From: Prostheceraeus crozeri
Taxonomy: Eukaryota; Platyhelminthes; Polycladida; Euryleptidae
Length of the DNA: 64,000 bases
Reading direction: 5' to 3'
NCBI GenBank assembly: GCA_907163375.1
Contig: CAJQUW010003381.1
Span: forward strand, 496,001 to 560,000
Of the stretch, positions 25,056 through 37,784 are shown one piece after another; within the stretch, counting starts at the first letter, position 1, and each line of letters starts with the position of its first letter. The position numbers and the translations under genes are program-made. The notes beneath the pieces are model-generated. The model was not told the origin of the DNA. It did no database searches and worked only from the letters and a program-made list of their open reading frames with translations.

Positions 25056-27250
25056 AAGATGTATAAAGAAGTACACTTCTTAGAAGATGTATAAAAATAC
25101 TTTTGAAGAAATGCTTTTAAAATAAAAAGAATTTTTCTTCAATTTGGAAATATCAAATGGTTTCACTTGATTGATGAATATTAGAGGCTTGTTGTCGTTG
25201 AATCATCTAGCCCGACCAGCAGCACGAGTTTCTGCAGGGAACAAGGCTAAAAATGAGACATTCGGAGAAAACAGTGAACCCTAGCCATAGCTATCACGAA
25301 TATGCGCGTCTGCCGAGTTCTACCCGGTTCCAGTTACCATCAGACAGGATACAAAAGCACTTATAAATCCAAGTGTATGCGGATTTCAGATTTTGAAAAT
25401 CTTTTCACAGTGGTCGCCATGTCTCACGAAAATGCCTTTTTTATTTAATAATGCCTCACTCAGAAAGAGTGACATGTTTTTACTCGAATCTGATTAAACG
25501 CTAACAGCAATAGTGGTAGGACTAATTCAGAGACTTCAATAATTTCCCTAAAAATAGAGAAACATTTCCTGACTCCCTCTGAGACTCATGCCCCATAAAA
25601 AAGTCTCAATTGGGAAGCACCAGCTAAGTCATTAGTCATGATTTTTAGCAGGGAATATCTTCAGGTCATTTTCTATTCTGCATTTCTTTATGCCTCCGAT
25701 CAGTGATGTGTACGAAAATGAATTTAAGGCAGTGAGTTTCAGCTGCAATTTAATCAGGATGTTGTGTTTGACGACAAAATATTGCGATTTGATAAATCTA
25801 AATGCGTTTAGCTTATTAAACAGAGGTATATAAATTGCATAACTTGGAAATAGTTCAATACTTGCCACACAGAAGATCTTCGATTGTATGTCGAAGGGTA
25901 TTGAGTCGGAGCCGGAGCCGCCCGCAGCCGTGGTAGCTGGTTTCTAAACCATGCAGTTGTGCATAATTATAGGCTACTTAGCTCCTACTTAACCCCGCAT
26001 TGCCTACTTAACTCAGAAAGGCAACAAACCATGCGATTTGTTCTTGTAATATATCGTTAAAAAATATTTTTTTTCAACGCGCTTTCAATTATTAGAAATA
26101 TTTAGTATTTACTAGGATACACTTCACGATTTGACCCCTTAACCAATAAAGCTTATTGTTCATACAGTTTACTTAAGCACAATTAGACAATTGCATGATA
26201 CTGTTGGTGCTTAAATGCAGGAAATGAATTTCTTTTCAATCTTGGAAAAGATCTATTGCAAAAGTCCTACATTAACGTGATTGTATTCCATCAGAAACTT
26301 ATCTTCTTACTAATTCCTTTTCTTCATTGTCAGAGAAAATTCTCGAATATTGAAACCTGACTATAAATCTGGTTTAATATTTCTGCGTTGATGTCTTGTT
26401 GAACAAAAAAGTCAGTTGTTAATCAACAGTATCATCCTTTCTTTAAATAAATTGTTTGCATGATGAATGCAGCTTGCTAGATTTCATCTCATCCATTCCA
26501 TATTATGTTTGTGAGTAAAATATGAAACAATTGATGTCAAATTTGGAAAAAGATAGCAAGGTTGCATCCAATACATCAATGAAAAGATCAAATCACAGAA
26601 AATCTGAGAAAATGAGCCTCTTCTTTATAACAGGGTCAATCATAGCCTCAAATAATCAGATTTTGTCTTTACATCAAGCAGCTTGTCTCATCAGTCATTC
26701 ACTTCAGTTTTTTTAGACCTCAAGTGATCCGCTTCGACGGATGGAAGATTTTAGTAAGCTATCACATAGGCTGATATATATGAAAACTCATTGTGATATG
26801 TAAACTTCAAAAGCATAGGCCCATCTGCAGTGCTGACCGAATTTATCTCTCTTTAAATTACTTATATTCCGTGGTGTATCTCGTCAGAGAGAGAAAATCA
26901 TTATTTAATGCATGCATGTACAATGACTACAATGACTGGATGATGAATTTCATTCTATTTTACAAAACTATTTTTCGAACAGCATGACATTTTTATCAAT
27001 TGAAGTACTTCAATTCTGTTATCCAATCGTTTTTTGTTAGCACAGAAATATGCCAACTTTCATTTATGGCATGTCAACGGTCAGCATTACAACCGGACTC
27101 AATGGTGTTTCAGTTGTAGTTAAACTTGAATTTCAAGGAAACTAGCAAACTTTGCTGGTCACCGACTTCGCTCAATTTCACTTTTATTGGCATCTCAATC
27201 TACGAATACTTTAAATGAAGAGGATGATAGCTTCATGCTAGCGTTCAAAA

Positions 27251-28537
27251 TAGTGAATTCAATCTCGAGATCTCGAGATCAAAAATTCGAAATTATACAA
27301 GTAGGCCTATATCAGATTCGCTTCAATTACTCAGAAAGTGTAACAATTACATGCAACTACCATGCTGTGTAGTAGTTTAATTGTAGGCCTATTTGTAATT
27401 ACGTAGTTTTATTTGTAATTGAAATTGCAATTACAATACAATTCTGGATTACTTGGCGGTCATTAATGCAATTTAGCACATGTACATATAGGTGCATAAG
27501 AATATCCTCGCAGCTGAGATTTATTCCCTACCGTGACGAAGTCACCTGCACTCCCAGGCTAGATTATCAAAATGCTGATTTTGCTCGCATAAGTAGTAAG
27601 TTATCATCTATCCTTTCGTCCAAAAATCAAGCACATGATGAATGATGCCGCAGTTAGGTCATACAATTGGCACTCAAGTAGGATGGCCACACAAAAATGT
27701 TAAGAGCGTCGCGTTCGAACCGCAAAATCGGCGCAAGAATAAGATTGTTTACAAATGCAATAGGCATACATGACAGAAACTCATGAAGCCTCGTGTCTGA
27801 CAGAGCCCGATTTAATTTCATAATTTTGTCTTTATTCATAATTGCAGAAATATTTCATTCATGATGAATCGAGATTAACGATCCTCATTTGTGTAGACAC
27901 GATAAGAATTATTTTTCCGAAAATTTTATACTTCGATATCTCAAGTGAGAATAATTCTCTTAATCCAAGTTCTAAATATTCAGTTAGATCAAGCACAATC
28001 TGTATGGAGAATAACTTAATTACCGGAACTTTCGCAAGTCAGTTAAAAGACTGAGGTTAATCCCTTTCATTGAAGATTTAGGAACCTAAAAGTTATTACC
28101 GCAAACGTTTGATAACTGTGAAGTCCTCTACACCTTAACCAAACTTTATTCGTGACATCACAGGACCGACTATATATCGTCCGAAATGAAATGCTCTTTT
28201 TGAAATACTCCGCCCCGCAAAATATGGTGCAAAATCATTTCAAATTCGCAATTTTTATGTTCAGCATGAAAGTGGCTGGAAGAAATCGACATTCCTTAGT
28301 CAACTTTAAATAACACATCATTTTGTACACTGTCCGTAGTTTTGTCACCATTGACGTAAAAGCTCTATAAATTCCCGCAAATATGACGACAAGTCAGTAT
28401 TCTTGATCTTGAGGCCATGATTCGTTACCCTATGCCTAATAAAAATATCCAATCTCGAATAGTTGAGATCTCGGCACTGTAATCTCGAGAACTCAAACAC
28501 TTACAAAATAGTCGAGATCTCGTGATTGAATTCACTA
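27251..28537. mobile_element. 1.29-kb non-autonomous DNA transposon with TA-flanked TIRs
   Basis: TAGTGAATTCAATCTCGAGA at 27251 and its reverse complement at about 28518-28537 match at nearly all positions over 27 bases. Further CGAGATCTCG palindromes lie just inside both ends (27265-27280, 28455-28523). The outermost TA on both sides fits a TA target duplication as in Tc1/mariner-type elements. The interior has no transposase. Confidence 0.6.
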
Positions 28538-31500
28538 GTTCAGTATTTATTTATACGGCAACTTGTCTCTGTTTGAAGTTACATAGAAAATCAGCAATAT
28601 GAATATTTTGCTTTTGCAGAAATCGCGTGACTGGTTGGCCTATATGAACAACTCGACATAAATCAGTGTGCGAAATGAAAGCTATCATTATATCCATAGT
28701 TCAACACTAAAAGCAGACTGTTGGCAAAGTTTTCACAGCAGTAATTGATGAGTTTCAGATCTCCACAGCAGTTTTAAGGCTCTAAAAGTACAGCAATTTT
28801 GACTCATAGGCCAATTCCTGATGGGCATGGAAGAATTTGAAAAAATGGACAAATATAAGGGTTCTGTTGAATGGAATAAATCACTTTCATTCAAATCAAC
28901 TATTTGAGGCTTTATGGTAACAGCAAACATCGTAAAGCTGCCTTCTAGTGCTGATAGTGTAATGAATATGGTTGACTTATAAAAACACCATACTTTCGCA
29001 TGTGTTTACTGAGAATACTGCAAGACACTCAAAGGATTATTTATATTGACCTGCTACGCGCAAACATCATTGTTTTACTTAAAATCGACTTTCCTAAACC
29101 TTTGATATTGATTTAAGTAGCTAAACTAAGAGGACCCCACCGGACCCCCTCAGGTCTCAGAGGATGTGAAAAAGCTCAGGTCTCTGAGAGTCAAATACTG
29201 TCTGTGAAATTGAGCGTAGTAGTTGCCAATCGCCAAGTTCAGCACCATAGTCTTGTTTTCAATAATTTCGTTAATATTTTTTCGTGTTTCGTTCCGTCCC
29301 TTATAATGCAAACCGATATAAACATTTGAAGTCAATGTGTGTAATCAATCATTAAATAGCTAAAAGTTTGGAACATAGTATTCGTATTGTCTGATGCAGA
29401 TATTTTGTGCAAAGTTGCATGTAAATTTATAATTACACCGAACAAAACTAACCAAGTTATTAAGTTGCATAATACTTCTAACGATCTAGGCGATCTCATG
29501 ATGACAAATACATGCATGTCCTATTCAATGAACGGAGTAGCCTATCATTACTATGTTATAACATGTAGTACTGTAATCATACATAACATATACATATTGC
29601 ACAAGCTTTATTCCACTGCAGGGTTTTCATTTTACATGTAGTTTAGGCTAATATATTTTATCAGTTACTACTTTGTTGGAGTACACAGAAGGCTGGAGCT
29701 GAAGCTGCTCCAAGTGCATTTGGTCATGTAGTCAATTATGGGAATAAATTGGAGTTGAGTGAAGGACACTAAAGGACAGCGATCAAATGAAGGTACAAAA
29801 AGAAAGATTTGCTTGCATGGGAAAGTTGCGGAGAGATTGACTGTGACGTTTGTCTAGCAAATCCGAGGAAGTCCTGGTCGTCTATCAACCCTAATATTGT
29901 TAAAGCCACCCAAAACGTAGAGGTTGCTAACCCTGCGCAGCAGTTCACTGATCGGCAGGACATTGGAAAAAAGCCACGTGCTTTTCGTTCCTCTTCAACA
30001 AAACAAATCTGTTCACGAGCAAAGTGTGTGAAGTGTCATCTTCAAATGACTTTCGATAAGAGCTGATTCACTCTTTTCCACACATGTTGGGTAGCATAAT
30101 AACATTTTGTTGAAATCCACCTTCTTGGTTCTGAAATTTTTTTTAAGTGAATCTAAATAGTGAAATGCATTGCTTTTATAAGTATTTACAAGAGAATCAT
30201 TTTTTATAATTTTTTGCTTATGGAGTAATTCACTTTTGGATTGAATGCTATAATCTTTACGAGGCTTTGGTGCCTCAAGTTCTCATTTGGCAACTTTTTG
30301 TATTCTTTATAATTCTGCAGCTACTTTTAGGATTTCATACTATTTAGGCAACAAATAGATGGTTTACCAAGGTAAATAATTTTCCTTGAATTTCTTCATA
30401 CTGCCGGCACAAATGCGTTCAAACCAGAATTTTAAACACTGCTTTGCATCCATGCTTTGAACAAAAATGTCTTTAAAACCCCGCCTTTGAACATGGGTTT
30501 ATATTATGTGATAACACTTGCAAAAACCTTGCTTCTAAACAGTGTTTTTAAACATGCCTTCATGCACCCAATTTTTCAAATTAATTGAAATCTCAGTAAT
30601 TGATGAGTATCGGACCGGTTGAGAGCGATCCTGGTGCTTCATACACAGCGAGAGGAAATTAATCCAAGTGAACCAGTAATCCCGGTGTCATTCCATGGCT
30701 TGCTAGAGAGACGAATGTGAAGTCGCAGAATGCTTCCAACAAATTGAGTCGCTATCAGGTAAAATATGTGGTGTAATGTAAACATACAACCTTGCATGCG
30801 ACATACTAAACTTGTGAATAACATGTCATCGTCAATACAGGTGCTATATTTCACACATCAAAACAGTTTTGAATTTAGCCGACACTTTAAATAGGTTTTC
30901 AGTTGAAAAGAAACGATGCAAAATGTTGGAAAAAGAAAACAGCAAAGACGAATAAAGCTAAAAAATTCATTGTTTTTACGATGCTTTTTTTCAAACCCCG
31001 CAGTCAAGATGCGTGCTGCGTTTGTTTCATCTGTGAGCTCTGTCGGCATCGGATTTTGCAAGGATACAGAATTCCGACACCTATTGATACTAAAGGAATA
31101 GAGCGGACATGCGCGTTGAGAACAATTTTATGCTCTAGTCAGACTGCTATTATGCGCAGTACATACAGAATGACAGTTTCCATTGACTGCCTGGCCTTGT
31201 TTTATATCCTTTTTGAAGTCAGACCAGTGTGATCTGTAGCAAGTATAATCGCTTATTTCAATATCTCATTTCTCAACAGCTACGTGTTTTAAAATTCCAA
31301 TTCTTTAGATCTAGAATCATTGACCAACATGCAGATATTTGAACAACTGAAGTGACCATCAGCAAATAACCGTTTTCCATTCTAATTAGTGTTGCTAACT
31401 GAAATAATAGAGAATAATCAGATTCTTATGGAACAGACATTCTTCTCATAGCTAGCTCTTGACCAGTTGAAATACCTGCCTATAGACTGCCACATCTCAA
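28538..31500. other. Gene-poor stretch
   Basis: No supported gene. The 85-codon frame at 29809-30066 contains 'CVKC' near its end and vaguely recalls a piggyBac C-terminal zinc region, but too weakly to call. Confidence 0.35.
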
Positions 31501-31579
31501 ATGAATGCAAAGGGAGGATTTTTTAACATTTTTATTGTTGTTTCAACAAACAGATGTACTTAGTATAAGACTCTTTGTT

Positions 31580-31741
31580 ATTGTAAAACGTTGTTTAACA
31601 AATAATTGCTTGTCATGTGATTCAGTCTACATTGGAGAAGCCTATCATTGCATCAAAACTAGAATTAAAGAGCATTTGTCACCTGCAGCGCTGTCTCAAC
31701 ATCTTCATAATTGTCATGTTAGTGAAATTAATGCAATATGA
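31580..31741 (+). pseudogene. GIY-YIG endonuclease remnant (Penelope-like element)
   Basis: The frame contains C-x2-C ('CLSC'), then 'SVYIGEAYHCIKTRIKEHL' and 'LSQHLHNCH'. A Cys pair before a YIG core, an Arg about ten residues on, then E-H and a distal His is the pattern of the GIY-YIG nuclease of Penelope-like retroelements. Only about 50 codons remain and no reverse transcriptase was found beside it, so it is a dead fragment. Other GIY-YIG sources are possible. Confidence 0.5.
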
Positions 31742-34261
31742 ATGCATCTTTTGTCATAAGATTTCAAATTCTTGTGTATACTTACCATGACTTACCTATA
31801 GAATATTGTAAATGCTGATGGCATCGCCATGAGCATTCCTTCAATCACAACATAGCCCACTGTATATTGAAATTATGCCAACAAAAAATGTAATTAAGCA
31901 CAAGCATTAATTATCATGGCAATTATCAAAGCTGAATGGAAGATATCGGTCTAAATAAATACGGAATATCATTTTTTGCAGAAAAACAAATTACTCTTGA
32001 CCGAAGGGCATATACTCATCAGATTTCTTACCATTCCCTATGGATCGAAGTAAATGATCATGCTTAATCAGTCATGTATTGCGAATCATGCTTTAAATTA
32101 ATAAATCATGTCATGTAGGCATTCATTAGACTATAGCCTATAGGCCTAGTAGACTTGATTTCTGTATCTGCATTATCAAGATCTTTTTTCTGCAATCTGT
32201 GAGCTGATTGAGTAGGATTGGTCAATCCATATTCATGATTCTCCTTACCCTTCTTATTCAATCAACTTTTTTCTTTTTCTTTATGTTTGCTGTATGAGAC
32301 AATAAAGACACACTTTATTACTTAAATGATTCTAACTTGTTGGCCAAGCAAAATAAACAAAAAACTCTTCTCTAGAATGCTAATCTGTCTCCACATGTGA
32401 TGTGTAAGCCTACTTTGGAAGAGTGGATGAGAAATTGGACTTTCTGCTTTTAGATATCTTACATGTACTCGTACTTGTGATATATGTAAATATCAATTGT
32501 CAAAATGCCAGCAATACCTCGAGATTGACGAAAGGCGTGGATCATATGATTTTCAGTTTTTATCTCTGATCTGCTGACAGATGAAAGGAATGTCCTACTT
32601 TGGTTGAAATGATGCTTATATTCTTAATCTTGTGACTTACTTATCCATAAACCTATTATTCATCAGAAATCGTATATAATTCTTGTTTATGGAAAATGGC
32701 GGTTAATAATGAAAATAAACACATTTGAAATATGTAGCCTAAAAACTAGCGTCTAAAAATCATTTGTGATGAGCATTGTTCAATGTGAGTATGTGACAAT
32801 TAGGTCAGATTGATGGTGATTACCTATACAGTTTTGAGACACTATGATATGATGTTGTGGGTCATTTATCTGAAGTGGCGCATTCGACGTGGTTGACACT
32901 ATTTGTTTGCTTCTACATTTCGCGGATAAGTTTGTTATTACTACTTGAGAATGATGAATAGCGTCATCATTGGTTGTCATACCATGTCAAATATATTTTT
33001 GTGAAATGATTAATACTCACTTATCAGATTTGACTCTCATGAGAAAATGTTGAACTGTGTAACAAAAAAAGTAGTTCGTCGCTGAAATCTAAGAAATGAA
33101 TGACAATCTCATTGCAACACCGAATGTGTGTAGATTCAACATTTTTGTCGACACTCACATTGTGAATTATAATACGTGCTTGAAGACGGGTGGAGCATTC
33201 ACCAGAAAGCTCGCAATAAAATAGTTGAAGAGAACTTGGTTTTTGAAGAATTCATCATATTATAACTGCTAGTTGTTCTCTGAGAAGAAGGATATGGATG
33301 AACTCATTGTGAATTAGTTGGCAAATTACATGTTGCCGAAAATTAAATCACACCACAAGTCGTTGGACATAACATTGAAATGCCCCTTCAGCTTTATGTT
33401 GTTCATTTTCAGTTTTTCACTTTATTTATCGTTTGATTGAATAAATCATCTGATTTGATTGCGAAAAACTGAAAAAATTGATATTGCAAGGCAAATTGGT
33501 ACCACGAAGTCATGCCATATACATGTAGTATTATGTATGCCAGATTGCCAGTTCATTTCTTCGCCATACATACTCCTGGGTGAATAGATCTGATTCATTG
33601 ATTTCAGATCTGAAGTCGATTTCTGCATCAAAGTACTATTTTCTATGACTTTCTCAGGTATACCGGTACTTCAAGTATTTGGAGCAACAGCAAAATCGAC
33701 ACAAAATGTTCTTTGAAAGGGTAAGGCATGGTATATCTAATATTTTATTTCAATACTGTGATTCTATGCCGATATCAGTATTCTACCCCAGCTGGATATC
33801 ATATGATGGTGATTAATGATGGTATGACTTGAATTCTAAATACTTGAGGTACTGTCATTCCCCCGAACATCATAGGAAATAGAGCTCTGACGCAGAAATC
33901 AGTGACTTTTGTTCACCCACAATTATGTAAATGTACTTATGACGAAGAACTAGACTAGCATACATATGTGGTATGATTTCGTGCCATCAAACATGTCGCA
34001 TATCAGCATGCCAGCTATTATCATATATATCAAAACTAAAGGGAATAAAATACAATTTATCAGATATGACTATTTCCGCATCAATTTATGGGAAGTTTCC
34101 AACATGGCGTCGCGCAAATCAGATACAAAAATGAGCATTAAAGTTTCAAGGCATTAAGAGTATACGAATGTTTGCCGCATGTCAAACACATATCCCCTTT
34201 GAAGTTCAGTTATTACGTCATCCTGTAAAGTAGCAATTTAAGAACATGACCCTTCACTTAC
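31742..34261. other. Gene-poor AT-rich stretch (probable intron)
   Basis: Lies just 3' (minus strand) of the GPCR exon, so it is presumably intronic. No exon recognised. Confidence 0.4.
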
Positions 34262-34442
34262 CCAACATATTGAGGACAGATCGCTTGGCTTTCATTTTCT
34301 TCGCATTGTAATCTCGGCGTCTTAGATTTGAATTGCGAACTGCCAGTCCGATTTTGATGTAGAGAACGGTGATGATGACCATGGGAATGACAAAAAGGAA
34401 AATCGAACTAATTAGAAATGATCGACCCATTTCTCTCTCCGG
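34262..34442 (-). CDS. Rhodopsin-family GPCR exon (TM5, intracellular loop 3, start of TM6)
   Basis: A single internal exon of a host G-protein-coupled receptor. On the minus strand a pyrimidine-rich 'cttcattttcatttcag' acceptor (CT at 34443-34444) opens a 181-bp frame that ends at a GTAAGT donor (34256-34261 on the plus strand). The peptide has a hydrophobic helix 'SSIFLFVIPMVIITVLYIKI'. Its Pro and the Tyr eight positions later have the P5.50/Y5.58 spacing of class A TM5. An Arg/Lys-rich loop follows ('NLRRRDYNAKKMKAK'), then 'RSVLNML', as at the entry to TM6. It resembles neuropeptide-type receptors but the ligand class cannot be told. The exon ends in phase 1. No other exon was found, so introns exceed several kilobases on both sides. 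Confidence 0.8.
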
Positions 34443-35603
34443 CTGAAATGAAAATGAAGCCAGTTGAAAGATCTGATGAATAATTAGATAAGGTCAGCGC
34501 AACCGATGGATTAATGAGAATAATTTTGATGCAATTGGAATCATTTCCAACTTTTAAATTTCCCTTAAATCTGAAAACCTGTGCAATTACATTAAATTGA
34601 AGCGCCATGCTTTAACTCTCAAGCTAGATAAATACAATCCAATTTCTTTGTTAAGTAAATTAATATTATAATGATTAAAATAATAAGCTAAATAACAGAA
34701 GGTCTGAGTCCCGTATGTTGTTGAATTGTAAATGCATCTTCTTAAAGTGAATTTTCAGGATTAGCATATTTGCAGATTTTCCATTCAATTCTGACAACTT
34801 TTGCAAGCTGGAAGATCAAATTAATCAGTTTTTTAAAAGATACGGTACTTGTTCAATGGCTTGAATTTTGCTACTTCTACTCGAATACCCTGAATGGAAA
34901 AAATTGCTGAAACGCATTTTCAAGATGACTCCAGTGATTTTGAAATGTGAATTTATCAGCTCTTTCATCATATAAATCAGGAAAAAGCACACTTAATTTG
35001 CAACATGATATTGAGTGGCATAAAAATGTGCTTTATGATGAATATTCTTCAAACAATGAAATTGTGTAATTAATGGTGCAAATATGATATATCGGAGATC
35101 GCAACGTTGATCAATGTGAATAATGATAAAATCAATGCTTTCCATGTCATAATTTTCTTTAGAAATGCAATTCATGTTATCAGTAGTGGCGTCTTCTCCG
35201 TACCTGCGAGGCCTTCGGCGCATCCTCAAAAATAGTTTCCAACAATTATAAAAATGAAAAGTGTCATCATTCATTTAAATTCGATAGCTTCTCGTGATAG
35301 CTGTGCACAGCTTTCCGTCTCAAAATCAGACGCTCAACCTCAAGAGTGAATAGATTTGCAGCACGTGCTTGAATCACAGCTGTTTTCTTCGAACAATTAG
35401 ACACACAAACTAGTCGTGTGTTCAGACGGAGCACTGATGTTCAGACAGCGAAAGAGAGTTGTGTGCGTGTGAGGCAGTAAGCGCACGCGCCCGCGACAAT
35501 AATGGCTTTCCCGATAGACATAATGCTTTACCTTCTCCAATTTTTGCAATGAAATTCTACGCAATTATTGATCGAGGCGCGGTGCCTAAATATAGTAAGA
35601 GAA
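34443..35603. other. Gene-poor stretch (probable intron)
   Basis: 5' of the GPCR exon on the minus strand. No further exon recognised. Confidence 0.4.
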
Positions 35604-36277
35604 GTGCAACCCAATTGTTCCCGGATTCACTTAATGTGAGAGAGGCCACTACGTCGACAGTAGCAGATGGCTGACGTTCAGACAAGACTGTGATCAGACG
35701 ATGAGCGTTCTCCAATGAATGCAGAGTAATGCAACTGACTCGAAAACCCAGATTCGGTAAAATTCCATAATTTGTTTTTGCGTGATTGATGTGACGCTAT
35801 GTTGAGTACTGAAGATGAGATCATAACCACGCCTTTCGTCCGAAGGGAATATACTGAAAAGATGACAGTCGTCAAGCAAGGCAGGCCAACACCTGATATA
35901 AAATTGAAAGTACTCATAGAGAAAGAAATAAGAAATACGCAAGATATTTTAATGCATCAAAATTTCAAACATGTGAGTGGCTGACCGGCCATTAGAAACG
36001 CAAGAAACGGTTGACCTTGCCTCTTTTTTTTCTCGAGAAAATGTGGTCTGGACAGAGAGGGATATAGTAATCTCAGCTCTTTAAGTAAGGCTGTTAAGCG
36101 ACATGAGCAATCACTTCTCATGTGCACTTTCACTTGACCTTAAAAAATGTTCGGAAAATTGTTATTAAAAATTCAGCTTTTATGAAAATTAATGTTATAA
36201 CATGAAAGTGCTTCGTATAGAAATAGTATTCCAATGCCGAGTGAAGGCCTATGGTCAGGGAGCACGCGACGCCACTG
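35604..36277. repeat. Long dispersed repeat, copy 1 (674 bp)
   Basis: Starts GTGCAACCCAATTGTTCCCG and ends GCACGCGACGCCACTG. The same segment recurs in the same orientation at 46461-47124. The first about 330 bases are nearly identical; the rest is more diverged with small indels. Apparent ORFs of 60-80 codons occur in both copies but carry no motif. The reverse complement of the right edge (CAGTGGCGTCGCG) is hAT-like, but no inverted partner is seen at the left edge. Confidence 0.8.
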
Positions 36278-37406
36278 GTTATCAGCATATCCTGCATGAT
36301 ATTTAACAAATTGTGTGTAGCAACTACGAAAACGTGCAACAGTACCACGCAAATGTCATTCAGTTCTACATGCCATGATATGGGAAATCCGGCTTCCGTG
36401 TCAATCATGTCTTTTCTACCTTATTCTGATCACATCTCCGAAACACTAGTCGCTTCTTTTCTGTCATACAAGCTCCATTCTCATCCTTGCTAAGAAATAT
36501 TTTGCCCAATTTCCACTTTCTAGAAATACCTGCCGTAGAAATTTCATAGAATTGTGTTCTCTTGTCTGTCTCTTTGAATGTCTCCCAACTGTTGGATTTT
36601 GATGTCATTTTTTTGTCTTATTCACTACACGCAGAGTGGTATATCAAAGCATCTACGCTGGGCGACCTCAAAATTGAATTTCGAGATATTCTTCGAGTTG
36701 TCGCGGTTACTTTGTTCCCTGGGCCCCAAAGATCTTTGACGCTGACTCAGACGAAGATAAGTTCAGGCCAATACAAATAAGCAAGAACCACATGCAGCTT
36801 AACTTTGTTCAATTATAGACAATTCTGTCACAAAGACATCCGTTTGGAAAGCACAAAGTCTATCAAACGATTGAGGCAGGATACCATCGTAATCAAAGCA
36901 GAAATTCTTTAAATCTTCTTCTAATGATGCACATACCTTTTGTGGTTCACAAACAATTTTTCGAACTGTCACGTGCTATCATGATTGTATTGATGACATC
37001 CATTTTTTGCAGTCAGAAGGCAGCTACATAGCACATTTCATTCCATCATTTCGCATTATTTTGTAGAATGACTTACACGCTAAATTCTAGAATTCGTTCA
37101 TTATCATTTAATAACAAATTTGATGGAACGATCTGATAAGGAGGAAACTAAATTCTGATTCTTTTCCTGTTATTCTTATTCAAATCTGCTGTTTCGTCGA
37201 TAATGATGAACAAAAACGTTCAATTGTAGGATATATGCATCACTAGCTATAGTATACTTTCCTTGGTAATAAATTATCGATGATAATTATCGCTTTAGAC
37301 TGTAAAACCATTTTCTATCGATGGTTATTCGGTTTGCTCTAGCGATGTGTGAAGTGATGGATGTCAGTAAATTTCTGTAACATTTCACTCATATATCTCG
37401 ATATTG
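36278..37406. other. Gene-poor stretch
   Basis: No supported gene. Confidence 0.35.
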
Positions 37407-37784
37407 TTAAGCAATCAAGTGTAATATCCATCGCGCATGCATCAGCGTCTTTTCAATGCTTTCTGTCAAAATGCGATAGACGCACTTTCGGAGAGGTCGT
37501 ACATCATTCCAAGCTCTAAGATTGCCATCTATTCTCACTGTATTCTCACCGCATGTTCTCACTGCTTCTTCAGTTGATGACATATTATTAGCTCGTGTTT
37601 CACTAAATTCAAGTGATTGTCTAATGCCATCTCTTAGTTCTTGAACAATATGTTGCTCTCTTCGAAGAGATGGTGTTTTGTCAGGCCATTTGCCGCGCTG
37701 GGCCATAGAAATTGATAGCAATAAAACCTCTAGAGTGGAGGTAAAGCTTCCGTGCAATACATAATAGTGGCACAAAAATCGCAC
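37407..37784 (-). CDS. Unrecognised ORF or exon, basic/helical
   Basis: One of the longer open frames outside the mobile elements (125 codons). A more plausible start is the internal ATG that gives 'MAQRGKWPDKTPSLRREQ'. A predicted helical, charged stretch follows ('IVQELRDGIRQSLEFSETRA'), then 'LRAWNDVRPLRKCVYRILTE'. The amino-acid make-up is more protein-like than neighbouring chance frames. I recognise no family with confidence (a RUN-like helical domain crossed my mind but is not supported). No splice sites or promoter assigned. Confidence 0.25.
   Translation of the reverse strand: MRFLCHYYVLHGSFTSTLEVLLLSISMAQRGKWPDKTPSLRREQHIVQELRDGIRQSLEFSETRANNMSSTEEAVRTCGENTVRIDGNLRAWNDVRPLRKCVYRILTESIEKTLMHARWILHLIA

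Larger units (their letters stand above)
23764..27250. other. Gene-poor stretch with two microsatellites
   Basis: No supported gene. It includes a (TTCTA)n run at 24245-24275 and an (AT)n run at 25028-25054. Confidence 0.45.

Noticed and set aside
29809..30066. piggyBac-like C-terminal zinc region
   Set aside because: Only one Cys pair in a loosely similar context and a stop follows at once; the evidence is too thin.
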